Source: a bacterium
GTDB taxonomy: Bacteria > DRYD01
Assembly: GCA_030549815.1 (NCBI GenBank)
Contig: JAUQQQ010000003.1
Span: 106,813 to 170,812, forward strand
Reading direction: 5' to 3'
DNA length: 64,000 bases
Positions 17,554 through 27,965 of the stretch are shown here, piece after piece (within the stretch, counting starts at the first letter, position 1; the number at the start of each line of letters is the position of its first letter). Below the pieces are notes generated by a model, which saw nothing but the letters and a program-made list of their open reading frames with translations, ran no database searches and had not been told where the DNA came from. The translations under genes and the position numbers were made by a program.

Positions 17554-18623
17554 TTAAAATTGGGATAGATATAATGGGTGGAGATTATGCACCTTATTCT
17601 ACTTTAGAAGGTGTATTGTACTCTTTGATGGAAAATAAGGATTTATATGTTGTTGCTACTTATCATAAAGATGTTGATTTAAACGATTTGATGAAAAAAA
17701 TATTTGTATCTTCTCCAAAGAGAAGTAAAATAAGAGGATTTATAAAAAACAATTTATGGAAGAGTAGGTTAAATTTTATTCCTTGTAGTAGTTATGTTTC
17801 CATGAAAGATAAGCCTTCCAATTTTTTCAAAGATAAGGATAATACCCTCAATAAGATATTTGAATTATTGAAGATGAAGGAAGTGGATGGTGTTGTTTAT
17901 GCTGGTAATACAGGAGCTTTTTTAGAGGGTTCTGTTTTAATCGTGGGTAGGATTGATAATGTTAAACGTCCTGCTTTATTGACAATACTCCCTTTTTCTA
18001 ATCCACCTATATTTTTGCTTGATAGTGGAGCTAATGCTGAATGTAAACCCGAGTATATCCTCCAATTTGCTATCATGGCTTCTACTTACTATAAAATAAT
18101 CGTTTCTAAAACTCCTACTGTGGGAATATTGAATATAGGTAATGAAGAAATAAAAGGAAATACTTTAACGAAAGAAGCAAATATTCTACTTAAGAATTAC
18201 ATACAAAAGAATGAAAATTTATTCAATTACATTGGTTTTGTTGAGCCTTATGATGTAGTTAATTCTAAGGTTAATATAGTTTTAGCTGATGGGTTTAGTG
18301 GTAATATTATGTTAAAATCGTTTGAATCTCTTTCTGAATATATGATGGATGTTCTTAAAAGAGAATTTTCAAAAGGATTAATTAATAAGGCATTGGGGTT
18401 GGTTTTAAGGTCAAATTTTAGAAGGTTAAAAAATTTCTTTGATTATTCTGAGTATGGTGGTGCAATTATGTTAGGCTTGAAGGGAATATGTATAAAAACA
18501 CATGGGAGAGCAAATTACAAAGCAATTAAAAATGCCATTAATTTTACCTATAAGCTGGCCAAAAATAACATAATTGAAAGAATTCATGAACAAATAAAAT
18601 CGGGAGAAGTATGGATTACTTAA
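17550..18623 (+). CDS. plsX: Phosphate acyltransferase PlsX
   Basis: PlsX makes acyl-phosphate from acyl-ACP, the donor used by PlsY in the first step of phospholipid synthesis. The 357-residue product begins KIGIDIMGGDYAP, the family hallmark, and contains GVVYAGNTGAFL near residue 113, RPALLTILPF near 140, LLDSGANAECKP near 152, VGILNIGNEEIKGN near 190 and VLADGFSGNIMLK near 247. In most bacteria plsX follows yceD-rpmF; here yceD (DUF177) lies two genes downstream and rpmF is not adjacent. The stop overlaps the next gene by 13 bases. Confidence 0.95.
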   Translation: MIKIGIDIMGGDYAPYSTLEGVLYSLMENKDLYVVATYHKDVDLNDLMKKIFVSSPKRSKIRGFIKNNLWKSRLNFIPCSSYVSMKDKPSNFFKDKDNTLNKIFELLKMKEVDGVVYAGNTGAFLEGSVLIVGRIDNVKRPALLTILPFSNPPIFLLDSGANAECKPEYILQFAIMASTYYKIIVSKTPTVGILNIGNEEIKGNTLTKEANILLKNYIQKNENLFNYIGFVEPYDVVNSKVNIVLADGFSGNIMLKSFESLSEYMMDVLKREFSKGLINKALGLVLRSNFRRLKNFFDYSEYGGAIMLGLKGICIKTHGRANYKAIKNAINFTYKLAKNNIIERIHEQIKSGEVWIT

Positions 18624-19384
18624 AATACAATCTTAAAAAAGGATACAGAAAAATTTATAGTTTGTATGAACTAAACAACCATCTAATGACTTTAGGATTG
18701 GATATATACTGGAGGAAAAAAGTAACAGATATTATGAACAAACATTTAATAGAAACAAATTATTATAATAATATCAAAAAGTTTGTATATTGTGATTTTT
18801 GTATTGGAACAGGAGAATTCTTTGATGAGATGGTAAAAAGAGTAAAGAAAAATATTGACAAACTTGAGAAAAAATTATTTGTTGGTCTTGATTTTAGTTT
18901 TGATATGATTAGCTTAGCGAAGCTGAAAAAAGTATATAAAGAAGAAAATGTGTTTTTCATATTAGCAGATGTAGGATTACTTCCTTTTAGGGATGAGTCT
19001 GTTGATATTGTTAGTATATCCCTGGGGGTAAGAAATCTTAGAAATTCAAACGATGGTAAAAAAGACGAGCAAATATTTATTAAAAGATTTAAAGAAATAT
19101 ATAGAGTTATTAGGTTGGGAGGTTATTTTTGTGGGTTAGAAACAAGTAGACCTCCTAATAGAATTATACGTAGGATATCCGACTTTTTTACTATGTACAT
19201 TTCTACAAACATAGCAAAGATAGTGTCTGGTGATTTCGAAACTTATACTTATTTAGCTAAAAGTATGCTTGATTTTTACGATGCTGACAATTTTAAGAAT
19301 TTTTTATTGAATATAGGTTTTGAAAAAGTTAATTATTATCTTTTTACTTTTGGAGTTGTCGCTTTACATTTAGCACAAAAATGA
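18611..19384 (+). CDS. menG: UbiE/MenG-type quinone C-methyltransferase
   Basis: This is an S-adenosylmethionine-dependent methyltransferase that probably carries out the last step of menaquinone synthesis (demethylmenaquinone C2 methylation). The 257-residue product shows the SAM-binding motif I variant CDFCIGTGEFFDEM near residue 60, the acidic strand FVGLDFSFDMI near 90, DVGLLPFRDESVDIVSISLGVRNLRN near 118-143 (the UbiE/MenG signature with NLRN), and RVIRLGGYFCGLETSRP near 160. MenG and UbiE share this pattern; menaquinone is the more likely product but the window does not prove it. It overlaps the next gene by 4 bases. Confidence 0.85.
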   Translation: MDYLKYNLKKGYRKIYSLYELNNHLMTLGLDIYWRKKVTDIMNKHLIETNYYNNIKKFVYCDFCIGTGEFFDEMVKRVKKNIDKLEKKLFVGLDFSFDMISLAKLKKVYKEENVFFILADVGLLPFRDESVDIVSISLGVRNLRNSNDGKKDEQIFIKRFKEIYRVIRLGGYFCGLETSRPPNRIIRRISDFFTMYISTNIAKIVSGDFETYTYLAKSMLDFYDADNFKNFLLNIGFEKVNYYLFTFGVVALHLAQK

Positions 19385-19818
19385 AAAGGTTTGATCAAAA
19401 TACACAGGAAATATTTGTTGTTGATTTAAATGATTTAATACATAATAAAGTTGAGTTTTTAACAGGTCAGTTTAATATATTTTTTGATAAAGAAGAAGTA
19501 ATAGGTTTATACTGTTATGATAATTTTGTTGTTAACTGTATTTATACAATTAGAAGAGTTGCTAATAGCTTTTTAGTTAATTTAAATATTAGGGTGTCAT
19601 TACCTGTTTTTTGTGATCTTTGTCTTAACAAATTTGAGTATGATTTTAATTTAAGCGTAGAGGAAATATTTACGACATCCTTTGAGTATACTGGCAAATC
19701 GGAAGATTTATATTATTTCATTTTTGATGGTAGGCATATAGATGTTGGAAGAGTTTGTGTAGAGAATTTTATATCAAATTTACCTTCTAAAATAGTAGAT
19801 AATTGTAAAAGGAAATAA
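19381..19818 (+). CDS. YceD/DUF177 family protein
   Basis: The 145-residue product has the DUF177 core: a hydrophobic beta start, then VSLPVFCDLCLNKFEYDFNL with a CxxC pair, EEIFTTSFEY, and a C-terminal helix. YceD proteins are linked to 23S rRNA metabolism and usually precede rpmF (ribosomal protein L32). Here no rpmF follows; the next gene is convergent. It ends an operon of overlapping genes. The 8-base gap to the convergent gene means the two 3' ends share a T/A-rich stretch with no clear hairpin. Confidence 0.8.
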   Translation: MKRFDQNTQEIFVVDLNDLIHNKVEFLTGQFNIFFDKEEVIGLYCYDNFVVNCIYTIRRVANSFLVNLNIRVSLPVFCDLCLNKFEYDFNLSVEEIFTTSFEYTGKSEDLYYFIFDGRHIDVGRVCVENFISNLPSKIVDNCKRK

Positions 19819-19826
19819 AATTATTT

Positions 19827-20618
19827 TTATTTATTTTTATTTATTTTTAAATAGATTCTATAGTATAATATTCCTATCATTTCTCTAATTGCTAAATTTG
19901 TGATAGAAAAATATGTAAAAGATGGGATCAAATCGTATACATTAAGATATAATTTATATCTGAAAGAACAAGGGACAAAAATTACATTATATTTTACAAA
20001 TTTTTCATTAAAGATGTTATAGAATGTAATCTTTGCTCTTTTCATATGAAAAGCAGAAGTAACAACTAATATTTTGTCTTTTTCATTTATTATTTTCTTT
20101 AAGTTCAAGACGTTTTGATAAGTGTCGAGAGAGTCTATGTCTTCTCTTATTTTAGCCTTTTCAAATTTTTCTATTAATAATTTCATTTGTTTAGCAGTTT
20201 GATTATCTTTATTTATATCGCCTCCTAAAATTATGATTTCTGGTGTTTTATTATATGTTTCTTTTAGGCTTTTGTATATAATGATTGCAGTTATTATTCT
20301 TGACATACTGTCTTTTGATAATTCTTTGTTGTCATTTATTCCTCCTGCTAATACTATTATTTTATCTACATCTTTATACATTGTTATTGTTTTTTCTGGA
20401 TTGGTAATTAGAGAATAGTATAAAAAATATTGATTTAAATAATCTTTTTCTAATGGGTAAATTGCTACATTGCTACCTATTGGAGTAGAGAAAAAATAAA
20501 CGATAATAAATAAGAAAATTATAAACTTTCTTTTTTCTTTTGGAGTGATAAAAAAAATGATAAAAAAAATAATAAAAACTACATTTATTAATCCTGATAA
20601 TAATTTTTTTATGAACAT
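19827..20618 (-). CDS. DUF218 (ElyC/SanA/YdcF-like) membrane protein
   Basis: The 263-residue product has two N-terminal membrane helices (about residues 5-25 and 30-48) and then the DUF218 domain: DKIIVLAGGIND near residue 85, IIILGGDINKDNQTAKQM near 147, DSLDTYQNVLNLK near 180, and ILVVTSAFHMKRAKITF near 202. ElyC-type proteins of this family affect envelope (peptidoglycan or carrier lipid) homeostasis; the biochemical activity is unclear. It is the last gene of a minus-strand group and lies 12 bases downstream of the peroxiredoxin gene. Confidence 0.85.
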   Translation of the reverse strand: MFIKKLLSGLINVVFIIFFIIFFITPKEKRKFIIFLFIIVYFFSTPIGSNVAIYPLEKDYLNQYFLYYSLITNPEKTITMYKDVDKIIVLAGGINDNKELSKDSMSRIITAIIIYKSLKETYNKTPEIIILGGDINKDNQTAKQMKLLIEKFEKAKIREDIDSLDTYQNVLNLKKIINEKDKILVVTSAFHMKRAKITFYNIFNEKFVKYNVIFVPCSFRYKLYLNVYDLIPSFTYFSITNLAIREMIGILYYRIYLKINKNK

Positions 20619-20630
20619 GGGAAAGAGTTT

Positions 20631-21077
20631 TTATTTATTATTGCTTGAATGTTTTTTTATAAATTCGAGGACTTGATAGGGGTTTTCTGAGGCTGAGACT
20701 TTCCTCCATATTTTTACTATTTTACCTATTGGATCGATGATTATTGTATCCCTTGAGAAAAATGTTTTTCCTTCTACTCCGAATAGTGATGCTATTTTTC
20801 TATCTTTATCACTTACTAATTTGATTTTTAGATTGTATTTATCTATAAATTTTTTGTGTGAGTTCTCTCCATCTCTACTTATACCAATTATTTCTACATT
20901 TAGTTTATTAAATTCTTCAGCTAAATTAGAAAAGTTTTGTGCTTGTCTTGTGCATCCTGGTGTATCGTCTTTAGGATAGAAGTATATTACTATCCATTTG
21001 TTTTGACCTGTTTTTATTGTTTCCCCATCTATTGTTTTTAGTTCCAAATTAACTACTATGTCCCCTTCATTATACAT
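20631..21077 (-). CDS. bcp: Bcp/PrxQ-type peroxiredoxin
   Basis: This thiol peroxidase reduces hydrogen peroxide and organic hydroperoxides in the cytosol. The 148-residue product has the active-site segment YPKDDTPGCTRQAQNF with the peroxidatic Cys42, followed by GISRDGENSHKKF and a thioredoxin-like end. The resolving Cys usually found five residues later in Bcp is replaced (CTRQAQ), so it would have to work as a one-Cys enzyme or use another thiol. A GGAGGT site precedes the ATG. The upstream neighbour is a hypothetical exported protein 13 bases away. Confidence 0.92.
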   Translation of the reverse strand: MYNEGDIVVNLELKTIDGETIKTGQNKWIVIYFYPKDDTPGCTRQAQNFSNLAEEFNKLNVEIIGISRDGENSHKKFIDKYNLKIKLVSDKDRKIASLFGVEGKTFFSRDTIIIDPIGKIVKIWRKVSASENPYQVLEFIKKHSSNNK

Positions 21078-21090
21078 TATTAAATACCTC

Positions 21091-21654
21091 CTATATTTTT
21101 ATCGTATATTTCTTTTCTTGTTTTATTTTTTGATTTTTATAAATTGCTTTTATCGTTATTTTTTTCTTTTTATAATTTTTGGGAATTTTTATCGTTAATG
21201 AATTGGGAGAGGTATAGAAAACTTCTATATATTTTTCTTCTAAGCTTAATTCTACGAATGGAGAAAAATTGAAATACCAGATTACATAATAAGCGTTGTA
21301 GTTATTAAATTCAAATTTGTCAATTTTCATAATATCAGGGAAAGTGTAGTTGTAGTTTTCTGGTAGTTTTTCACTGAATTCAACTACCTTATTGTCTTCT
21401 AACTTAAAGTAAAAGTATTTATTTGTTGTATTTATTTGAATTAAATTGTTATAAATTTCTTCTGTTGTATAAAATCTTTGTGATGATGATAGTAGTATGA
21501 AAGGAGGGGAATAGGAGGTAGGCTTCCCTATATATTTTATACTTCCTTCTGCTGTTAATATTTTATTATTTGCTGAAGTAAAAAAAGATAATAGTACGAT
21601 AAACAAAACAAGTGTTATAAGTTTTGTTGTTTTTCTATTCTTTGTAGTTTTCAT
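21091..21654 (-). CDS. Hypothetical exported or membrane-anchored protein
   Basis: The 187-residue product is not recognised. A basic N-terminus (MKTTKNRKTTK) is followed by a hydrophobic segment LITLVLFIVLLSFFTSA, which fits a signal peptide possibly cut after TSA or kept as an anchor. The rest is beta-rich, with many Tyr, Lys and Asn residues and a very basic end (KNYKKKKITIKAIYKNQKIKQEKK). It overlaps the upstream gene by 20 bases. A periplasmic beta-sandwich is a fair guess, nothing more. Confidence 0.7.
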   Translation of the reverse strand: MKTTKNRKTTKLITLVLFIVLLSFFTSANNKILTAEGSIKYIGKPTSYSPPFILLSSSQRFYTTEEIYNNLIQINTTNKYFYFKLEDNKVVEFSEKLPENYNYTFPDIMKIDKFEFNNYNAYYVIWYFNFSPFVELSLEEKYIEVFYTSPNSLTIKIPKNYKKKKITIKAIYKNQKIKQEKKYTIKI

Positions 21655-22096
21655 AGTTAAATTCTTCTATTAACTCGTTAATATCTAATATTAATGAAAA
21701 CATTGTTTCTCCTATCATTGTTGAATTTGTTCTTAACTCTGACAATTTTTTTATCTGAAATTCGAGAATTTTTTCTTTTTGTGGGTGAAAATATTTTCTT
21801 ATTTCTTTGATATTTTTTAAAATAGTTTCTATATTTGTAGTTAGTTCAAGAATAAGTGCATCTATTTTCAATACTTTTTCTTCTATTGATTTTGACATTA
21901 TTATTGATTTATTAAATTTAATTGAAAATAGGTTTTGTATGTATTCTCTTATTTTTGAATATTGTTCTAATAATTTTGTTGTTAGTTCTTGAATTTTTTC
22001 TATTTCACTAGGATTTTTTTCTTTTATAAGTAAATATTCTATTTCTTGCAGTAATTCGAAAAAATTTTGTAGGGAATTAGTCATTTTAAGAGACAA
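21635..22096 (-). CDS. Hypothetical helical protein
   Basis: The 153-residue product is not recognised. It is almost entirely helical with heptad-like spacing of Leu and Ile (for example EEKVLKIDALILELTTNIETILKNIKEI), consistent with a coiled-coil bundle, and has no signal peptide. The start lies just downstream of tRNA-Ile on the same strand, with a 12-base gap. It overlaps the next gene, suggesting both are one transcript. Confidence 0.65.
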   Translation of the reverse strand: MSLKMTNSLQNFFELLQEIEYLLIKEKNPSEIEKIQELTTKLLEQYSKIREYIQNLFSIKFNKSIIMSKSIEEKVLKIDALILELTTNIETILKNIKEIRKYFHPQKEKILEFQIKKLSELRTNSTMIGETMFSLILDINELIEEFNYENYKE

Positions 22097-22107
22097 GTAA
22101 ATCGTAC

Positions 22108-22181
22108 TGGGCCTCTCTGGACTCGAACCAGAGACCTTACCCTTATCAGGGGTACGCTCTAACCACCTGAGCTAGAGGCCC
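22108..22181 (-). tRNA. tRNA-Ile (anticodon GAT)
   Basis: On the minus strand the sequence folds as a full cloverleaf. A 7-bp acceptor stem GGGCCTC/GAGGCCC is present, a D arm containing AGCTCAGGTGGTTAGAGC, and an anticodon stem CCCCT/AGGGG around loop CTGATAA, giving anticodon GAT. The T arm is CTGGTTCGAGTCCAG. The discriminator is A and CCA is not encoded. It lies between the 587- and 153-residue protein genes in the same direction. Confidence 0.95.
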
Positions 22182-22226
22182 TTTTATTTATAATTTGATA
22201 AAAATTTGTCCAATCCTTCCTATTGT

Positions 22227-23990
22227 TTATACTTGTGGAGATTCTAATAGGGGTTTTAATTCCTTTGATATTTCTAAAAATTTAGCTATTTCTTCTCTTA
22301 TTTCCTCTTCCTTACTTACTCTTTCTCCTATTTGAGTTAAAATTTCAATTAATTTTGGTATGATCTCATTATTTTCATTTTGTGAACTTAATGCTTTCTC
22401 TAATTGTTCTATGCTATTATTTATCTGTATTAATGTATTTTCTATGTCTTTCTTTATTATGTAATTTTCTACTAATTGGATAACATAATTTTGGATAATA
22501 GAAGGATTTGCTTGTAAGTTTATTAGTAATATTTTTTCTGTTGTTAAAGGGAAAGGAAAATTACAGTTTATGCACTTTGTATTTAAATAGTCATTTTCAG
22601 TTTTGCAAGATGGACATATAATTTTCCTATCTGATATTTCTTTTATTGTCTTGAATATTTTTCTAAAAAGAGAAAAAAAATCGAGGAAATTTAAATACAT
22701 TTCCTCTAAATTATTGTTATATATTGCGTACATTACTGAAAAATATTGTAGATCTTCTATTTTTTGAATGATTTCTTCTATTTCTATTGTTTCTACTTTT
22801 AGCATAGCTAAGATTGTTAATGTGGTTTTTATGTTTGAAATGATATTGATAAATGTTGAAAGTGGTAATGTATTATTTGTGAATAGTATAAATGAGTTTA
22901 ATAATTCTATGATTAATTTTTGTTCCTTCTCTATTTCGATTTGATTATTTATCAAAGAGTATGATAAAAATTCTAATAGTATTGTTTTTTCACTTAGACT
23001 AAGATTTTGAATAACATGTATTAAATTTTCTGCTTTTATTTTTAATCTATTTTCATTCGTTATATTGTATATGAAAATTGGATTGTTTAAAATTCGAATA
23101 ATCATTGCATTTATAGTATTCTGTAAAAATTGTTTTTCTTCTTCATTGAAGATATTTTCTTTGTTTGGTGTTTCTTCTTGTAAAACAGAAAGAAAAGATT
23201 CTATTATTTCTATTGTGTTTATACTTTCTTGTTTTTTTTGTTCAAATGTAAAGAAAACATTTGAGGCTTGGTTTATCTGGATAAATATTTTTTGTGGTAA
23301 TTGGGGATCTTCATTTAAATCTATTTCTCCTGTTATTAATTGGTATGCTGCTCCTAAAGCATATTTTATAGCTTCTATTAAAGAAAATTGTTCTTCTATG
23401 TATTTTTTTATTTTTTCCTTTCCTAATTTTTCTAGTATTTTTAATTCGATGTTTATCCTTTTATCGGTATCTTCTATGAATTTTGTGCTACTAAAGAGAT
23501 ATTTTATTAGTAGATCAACAGGAAAATTCTCTAAATTTTTTATGTTTTCAACATATGTCCAGAATATTTTTAAAAATCGATCTATTATGGGATAAGGAGA
23601 TAATATCTTTTGATTGCCTAATATTTGTGATACAATGTTGTTGGTATTTAGAATATATATTACGTAATCTAATATTTTATTAATGTCTTCCATTTCAATT
23701 TTTTGTAAATCTGGTATTTTGTTTAATTTTTCTGTTATTAGTGATAATTTATCTACTCTTTTTTGAATTTGTTCAATAACTTTAGGATCAATAGGTAGTG
23801 TAACTTTTGCTAATTTCCAATCATCTGTTATTTGATTTATTAGATTTGATAGAAAATTTAGGAACAATTCTTTTTTGTTATTAAAAATGTTAAAAAGCTC
23901 TTCAATATTTTCTATTTGATTTTGTTGGTATATGTAATATTCTATTACATTTAGCAAATTCGTAACAGGAGGAGGCAGTATTACTATCAT
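22227..23990 (-). CDS. Hypothetical helical protein with a zinc-ribbon
   Basis: The 587-residue product is not recognised. It is mostly alpha-helical, rich in Ile, Asn, Leu and Lys, with one short treble-clef-like zinc ribbon near residues 455-475 (CPSC, then CINC about 13 residues later, followed by FPFP). The helical parts before and after the ribbon may form an all-helical repeat scaffold. There is no signal peptide and there are no obvious catalytic motifs. It lies 11 bases downstream of the EEP nuclease gene and upstream of tRNA-Ile. Confidence 0.7.
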   Translation of the reverse strand: MIVILPPPVTNLLNVIEYYIYQQNQIENIEELFNIFNNKKELFLNFLSNLINQITDDWKLAKVTLPIDPKVIEQIQKRVDKLSLITEKLNKIPDLQKIEMEDINKILDYVIYILNTNNIVSQILGNQKILSPYPIIDRFLKIFWTYVENIKNLENFPVDLLIKYLFSSTKFIEDTDKRINIELKILEKLGKEKIKKYIEEQFSLIEAIKYALGAAYQLITGEIDLNEDPQLPQKIFIQINQASNVFFTFEQKKQESINTIEIIESFLSVLQEETPNKENIFNEEEKQFLQNTINAMIIRILNNPIFIYNITNENRLKIKAENLIHVIQNLSLSEKTILLEFLSYSLINNQIEIEKEQKLIIELLNSFILFTNNTLPLSTFINIISNIKTTLTILAMLKVETIEIEEIIQKIEDLQYFSVMYAIYNNNLEEMYLNFLDFFSLFRKIFKTIKEISDRKIICPSCKTENDYLNTKCINCNFPFPLTTEKILLINLQANPSIIQNYVIQLVENYIIKKDIENTLIQINNSIEQLEKALSSQNENNEIIPKLIEILTQIGERVSKEEEIREEIAKFLEISKELKPLLESPQV

Positions 23991-24001
23991 TCTTGTAAAT
24001 T

Positions 24002-24799
24002 TTATTCTAATGCTTTTCTGTAATTTTCTTCTAATTTTAGTTGAACTTCTATTAATCTATGATCTGATACTTTATCTGCAATTGGATTTTCTCTGTTTCC
24101 TACAACGTTGAAACTTTTTTGAACTACTTTATCTTGGAGTTGCGGAGATAAGAATATATAGTCTAAAATACTAACATGTTTACTAAAATGAGTTGGAGTA
24201 TTTGTTTCATTGGATAGCTTATCTAATTTTCTTACATCTTTGAAGTTATTATTTTCTATTGTCTTAATAACTTTTGAATCGGGTAAATCGTTAAAGTCAC
24301 CCATTAGGATTGTAGGAACTTCTGAATTTTTTGCCAATTTAATTAAATTTTGAGCTTCTTTTTGCCTTTGTATATCTGATTCTGGACCACCCCTTTTGGA
24401 TTTTAAATGAACAGCAAATACTTTGACATTAAAACCGGGTGCTATTTCAACAAGCGCTTCTACAGGAGGCCTCTTAAAATTGTTGTTGTTCTCATTTATA
24501 GTGTAACTTTTTACTTTAAACCTTTTACTTACTAATAGTGCTGGTGCTATACCTCTATCGTCTGATTTACCCACTATTACTTCATATTTATCCTCAATAC
24601 CTGCTGTTTTTAATAAATCAACAAGTATTTCTTTGTTTTCCACTTCTTGAAGAGCAATTATGTCTGCGTTGGAATTTTTGATTATTTCTCCAATACCTTC
24701 TATCTCTTTCTCTTTTTTAGGGGGCCCATCATTTTTTAAAGGATCGTCATACTTATCAAAAAGATTACGGATATTATAACTCGCTAACTTTATTATCAT
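24002..24799 (-). CDS. Endonuclease/exonuclease/phosphatase (EEP) family hydrolase
   Basis: EEP enzymes are metal-dependent phosphodiesterases acting on nucleic acids, inositol phosphates or lipids. The 265-residue product has all core motifs: ASYNIRNLF near residue 7, IIALQEVEN with metal-binding Glu52, FAVHLKSKRGGPES near 130, ILMGDFNDLPDS near 163 (catalytic Asp/Asn), and DKVSDHRLIEV near 243 (Asp-His). No signal peptide is seen, so it may be cytosolic. It is divergent from the subtilase, and the Pho-box-like repeat at 24881 lies between them. The substrate is unknown. Confidence 0.87.
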   Translation of the reverse strand: MIIKLASYNIRNLFDKYDDPLKNDGPPKKEKEIEGIGEIIKNSNADIIALQEVENKEILVDLLKTAGIEDKYEVIVGKSDDRGIAPALLVSKRFKVKSYTINENNNNFKRPPVEALVEIAPGFNVKVFAVHLKSKRGGPESDIQRQKEAQNLIKLAKNSEVPTILMGDFNDLPDSKVIKTIENNNFKDVRKLDKLSNETNTPTHFSKHVSILDYIFLSPQLQDKVVQKSFNVVGNRENPIADKVSDHRLIEVQLKLEENYRKALE

Positions 24800-24880
24800 A
24801 AACCTACCACTTCCTAATATTCTTTTATCTAATATATTTATATCCTCTTTTGAGAATTTTTAAATATTTTTGCTTTTTTT

Positions 24881-24897
24881 TTTACATTTTTTTTACA
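24881..24897 (+). promoter_or_regulatory. Pho-box-like direct repeat, site B
   Basis: TTTACA-TTTTT-TTTACA, identical to site A, 62 bases before the subtilase ATG and 82 bases from the start of the divergent EEP nuclease. No strong -10 box is visible downstream; the sequence after the repeat is AT-rich and ambiguous. Confidence 0.5.
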
Positions 24898-24958
24898 AAT
24901 TCGTTAGTTTTTTCTTAGAAGAAGTTTGCAAAAACACACTAATAGGAGGTGTTGTAAA

Positions 24959-26107
24959 ATGATTATCGAAAAAATAAAAAATCTACCATTTCTCAAAAAA
25001 ATATTTAATAAGCAGGACTATAACACTGTTAGTAATCCAAATAAAATCATCGATAATTTTAACCCTAATACAGTAAGCTATTATAAACCTATTGAATTAA
25101 CAAATCAAAAATCTAAGTTGCCACATAATGTTCATAGAATAGACGTTATAAAAGAAGTTCTTAAGACAGATGAAGTTTGGAAGATGGGTATAACTGGAAA
25201 AGATATAACTGTTGCTGTTATTGATACAGGTATATACCCTCATCCTGACGTAAAAAACAGAATTATTGAATTTGTTGATTTTGTTAACAATAAAAATGGT
25301 GTTGAAAATGCTTATGATGACAATGGACATGGGACTCACTGCGCTGGCCTTGTTGCAGGTGACGGAACTAAAGCTAATGGTAATTACAAAGGACCAGCAT
25401 ACGAAGCTAATCTCATCGGAATAAAAGTCCTTGACAAAATGGGATCAGGAAGCTTATCCAATATAATTAAAGCTATTTACTGGTGTATTCAAAATAAAGA
25501 TAAATACAATATCAGAGTTTTATCAATGTCTTTGGGAGCAAATTCCGTTATAAAAGAAAAAGATGATTTACTTGCTAAAGCAGTTCAAGATGCAACTAAA
25601 GCAGGTTTAGTCGTCGTAATCGCTGCTGGGAATAGTGGTCCACTTACTGAAACTATTGGAACACCAGGAATTAGTAAAGATGCTATTACTGTAGGAGCTT
25701 ATGACGATAAAAATACACCATCTCTTGATGACGATACTCCCGCTTTCTTTACATCAAAAGGACCTACCCCTGTTGATAAAGCTAAAAAACCTGATATTTC
25801 CTCTCCAGGAGTTGAAGTAGTTAGCCTAAGAAGCCCAGGATCTACAATAGATAAAGAACCAGTTATACATTATGGTGATTACTATACATTGCTTTCTGGA
25901 ACTTCAATGGCAACGCCGATTGTTGCAGGTGTTGTGGCACTAATTTTACAAGCTAACCCAAATCTTACTCCTCAACAAGTTAAGGAAATTATAATGGAAA
26001 CTGCAACTCCTGTAAAAGATGCAAGTCATTATTCTGTAGGTAACGGTTTAATAAACCCTGTAGCTGCTGTTAAAAAAGCACTCGAATTGAAAAATAATCA
26101 TTTGTAA
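24959..26107 (+). CDS. S8 subtilisin-like serine protease
   Basis: The ATG at 24959 is chosen because AGGAGGTG lies just before it; longer frames upstream have no ribosome site. The 382-residue product has the full catalytic triad: Asp89 in VAVIDTGIYPHPDV, His124 in DDNGHGTHCAGLVAG, Ser316 in SGTSMATPIVAG, with oxyanion Asn225 in VIAAGNSGP. The first ~70 residues may be a short propeptide. No signal peptide is evident, so it resembles intracellular AprX-type subtilases. It is monocistronic, preceded by the Pho-box-like repeat and followed by a hairpin. Confidence 0.93.
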   Translation: MIIEKIKNLPFLKKIFNKQDYNTVSNPNKIIDNFNPNTVSYYKPIELTNQKSKLPHNVHRIDVIKEVLKTDEVWKMGITGKDITVAVIDTGIYPHPDVKNRIIEFVDFVNNKNGVENAYDDNGHGTHCAGLVAGDGTKANGNYKGPAYEANLIGIKVLDKMGSGSLSNIIKAIYWCIQNKDKYNIRVLSMSLGANSVIKEKDDLLAKAVQDATKAGLVVVIAAGNSGPLTETIGTPGISKDAITVGAYDDKNTPSLDDDTPAFFTSKGPTPVDKAKKPDISSPGVEVVSLRSPGSTIDKEPVIHYGDYYTLLSGTSMATPIVAGVVALILQANPNLTPQQVKEIIMETATPVKDASHYSVGNGLINPVAAVKKALELKNNHL

Positions 26108-26134
26108 GTTTTAATTTTTTTTACTGATTTAAAG

Positions 26135-26168
26135 CAAGAAATCTCCACTCTCTTGGAGATTTCTCTTG
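26135..26168 (+). terminator. Hairpin after the subtilase gene
   Basis: GAAATCTCC and GGAGATTTC form a 9-bp stem with an 8-base loop, extendable with CAAG/CTTG and a small bulge. There is no clean T-tract, so it may act as a weak terminator or protect the mRNA 3' end. Confidence 0.5.
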
Positions 26169-26246
26169 TAGGTATTCTGATATAACCAATACTAGTTTTG
26201 TAAAATAAGGTTAATAATGTAAAAATTAATTTTTTGCTAAATAAAA

Positions 26247-26274
26247 AAAGAGGGCTTTTTTCAAAGCCCTCTTT
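26247..26274 (-). terminator. Rho-independent terminator of groESL
   Basis: AAAGAGGGCTTT and AAAGCCCTCTTT form a perfect 12-bp stem with a 4-base loop. On the minus strand it is followed by a run of T residues (A-run at 26243-26249 on plus), 29 bases after the groEL stop. It could also stop plus-strand readthrough from the subtilase. Confidence 0.9.
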
Positions 26275-26302
26275 CTATAAACTTTATTACCTATAACTTA
26301 AA

Positions 26303-27952
<1,650 letters not shown>

Positions 27953-27965
27953 ACTTTAACACCTC

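Noticed and set aside
19805-19870. Repeated TTATTTTTATT stretch between convergent genes as a terminator or repeat element
   Set aside because: It is low-complexity A/T sequence partly inside the end of the DUF218 gene, with no stable hairpin.
23065-23595. 176-residue plus-strand frame inside the 587-residue minus-strand gene
   Set aside because: There is no ribosome site, the composition is a Phe/Ser/Ile artefact of antisense reading, and the minus-strand product has a sensible zinc ribbon and continuous frame.
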